This document shows, piece after piece, positions 5,912 to 6,258 of a DNA stretch of 6,258 bases (position 1 is the stretch's first letter; each line of letters opens with the position of its first letter). The stretch covers positions 1 to 6,258 of the forward strand of contig CAMODY010000103.1 of the NCBI GenBank assembly GCA_946611595.1, in the 5' to 3' direction. Made by a program: the position numbers and the translations under genes. The stretch comes from an uncultured Clostridia bacterium (GTDB lineage Bacteria > Bacillota > Clostridia > Lachnospirales > Lachnospiraceae). The notes under the pieces were generated by a model. That model was not told the origin of the DNA and did not search any database. It was given only the letters and a program-made list of their open reading frames with translations.

Positions 5912-5962
5912 ATAGTTGTAAAGTATTATAAGTCGTGAAGAGCCAATTTCCGCTCAATATAC

Positions 5963-5991
5963 AAAATAGCACACCTCTATTTTTGCGTCAA
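5963..5991 (-). promoter_or_regulatory. Candidate promoter of the cold-shock gene
   Basis: On the minus strand: TTGACG (5991-5986, 5 of 6), a 17-base spacer, TATTTT (5968-5963, 4 of 6), preceded by TGC, an extended -10. The start would be near 5956, leaving a leader of about 58 bases. A perfect TATAAT at 5930-5925 is also present but has no acceptable -35 at 16-18 bases and would leave a leader of only about 20 bases. Confidence 0.55.
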
Positions 5992-5997
5992 TATCTT

Positions 5998-6258
5998 CTA
6001 CTCGATATCCCCAATGATACCAATCTTTTTCGCGGCGGATTTAATCTTTGCAAACTCTAAGAGTTCTTTGATCTCATCCACTGTGTAGGTATAGTCTGTA
6101 TTACAGAAGTGGCAGTTAACGGTGATTGGTTCACCATCATCAATGATCTTCTGCAGTTCTTCTTTTCCCATACTGATCAAGGCCCTGGCAATATGCTCTT
6201 TGGAGCATCCGCAGTAAAACTTCGTATCGAGTTTTTCATTGATCTCAAGATCAAACTC
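5998..6258 (-). CDS. hslO: Hsp33 redox-regulated chaperone, C-terminal part (5' end missing)
   Basis: The last 86 residues of the protein; the gene enters from the right edge, open in frame to base 6258. The C-terminal redox switch of Hsp33 is complete: FYCGCSKE (C16 and C18 of the fragment) and NCHFCN (C49 and C52), that is CxC, 30 residues, CxxC, which binds one zinc in the reduced state. The usual segments between and after are also there (MGKEELQKIIDDG and YTYTVDEIKELL). In this family, oxidation releases the zinc, forms disulfides and turns on holdase activity toward unfolding cytosolic proteins. The chaperone body lies outside the window. The stop is TAG at 6000-5998. No terminator hairpin is visible between it and the cold-shock gene, so some readthrough is possible. 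Confidence 0.94.
   Translation of the reverse strand, partial: EFDLEINEKLDTKFYCGCSKEHIARALISMGKEELQKIIDDGEPITVNCHFCNTDYTYTVDEIKELLEFAKIKSAAKKIGIIGDIE

Noticed and set aside
5899..5913. A five-residue longer cold-shock protein starting at ATG 5913
   Set aside because: That ATG overlaps the GGAGG ribosome site of the ATG at 5898, and the shorter form has the family-standard MAKGTVKWF start.
5925..5930. A perfect TATAAT on the minus strand as the cold-shock promoter
   Set aside because: No acceptable -35 lies 16-18 bases upstream and there is no TGn. The TTGACG-17-TATTTT pair upstream is better, though secondary use of this site cannot be excluded.

Overview
The window looks like chromosomal core DNA from a low-to-mid-GC Firmicute. 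The best guess is a clostridium of the Lachnospiraceae type. This rests on AAAGGAGG-type ribosome sites, promoters close to the sigma-A consensus, and the kind of genes present (MgtE, Hsp33, a small cold-shock protein, an Fn3-linked polysaccharide deacetylase, a ydjGHI-like cluster). No RNA gene, insertion sequence, phage gene or CRISPR array was seen. Coding density is high.

Layout. A leftward operon occupies bases 2601 to 1: an SPFH/band-7 protein with a C-terminal zinc ribbon, then a membrane-anchored protein with two zinc ribbons, then an exported TPM-domain protein that runs off the left edge. These three families match the ydjI, ydjG and ydjH part of the Bacillus subtilis ydjFGHI membrane-stress operon. 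The PspA-family member (ydjF) is not in the visible part. A 38-base hairpin lies in the gap between the first two genes. It pairs fully only in the leftward transcript, through G-U wobbles.

A 184-bp divergent intergenic region (2602-2785) separates this operon from a rightward pair: mgtE (Mg2+ transporter/channel) and, 13 bases later, a membrane-anchored Fn3 plus NodB-type polysaccharide deacetylase. The intergenic region holds a good leftward promoter (TTGAAA-17-TATCAT, extended -10) and a weaker rightward candidate (TTGTCT-17-TATTAT). The two would interleave at their -35 ends. A short dyad lies at or very near each predicted start point.

The deacetylase converges on a cold-shock protein gene (leftward). 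Between them is a bidirectional intrinsic terminator (11-bp stem, TTTT loop, T-runs on both sides), preceded by a second hairpin that covers the deacetylase stop codon. Right of the cold-shock gene, in the same leftward direction, is the 3' end of hslO (Hsp33, redox-regulated chaperone), cut by the right edge.

Functional reading: most of the window concerns the cell envelope and stress (membrane-domain/stress complex, Mg2+ homeostasis, peptidoglycan modification, cold shock, oxidative protein folding stress). No wholly new system is evident. The points most worth a second look are the composition of the SPFH, zinc-ribbon and TPM cluster and the non-coding structures around it.
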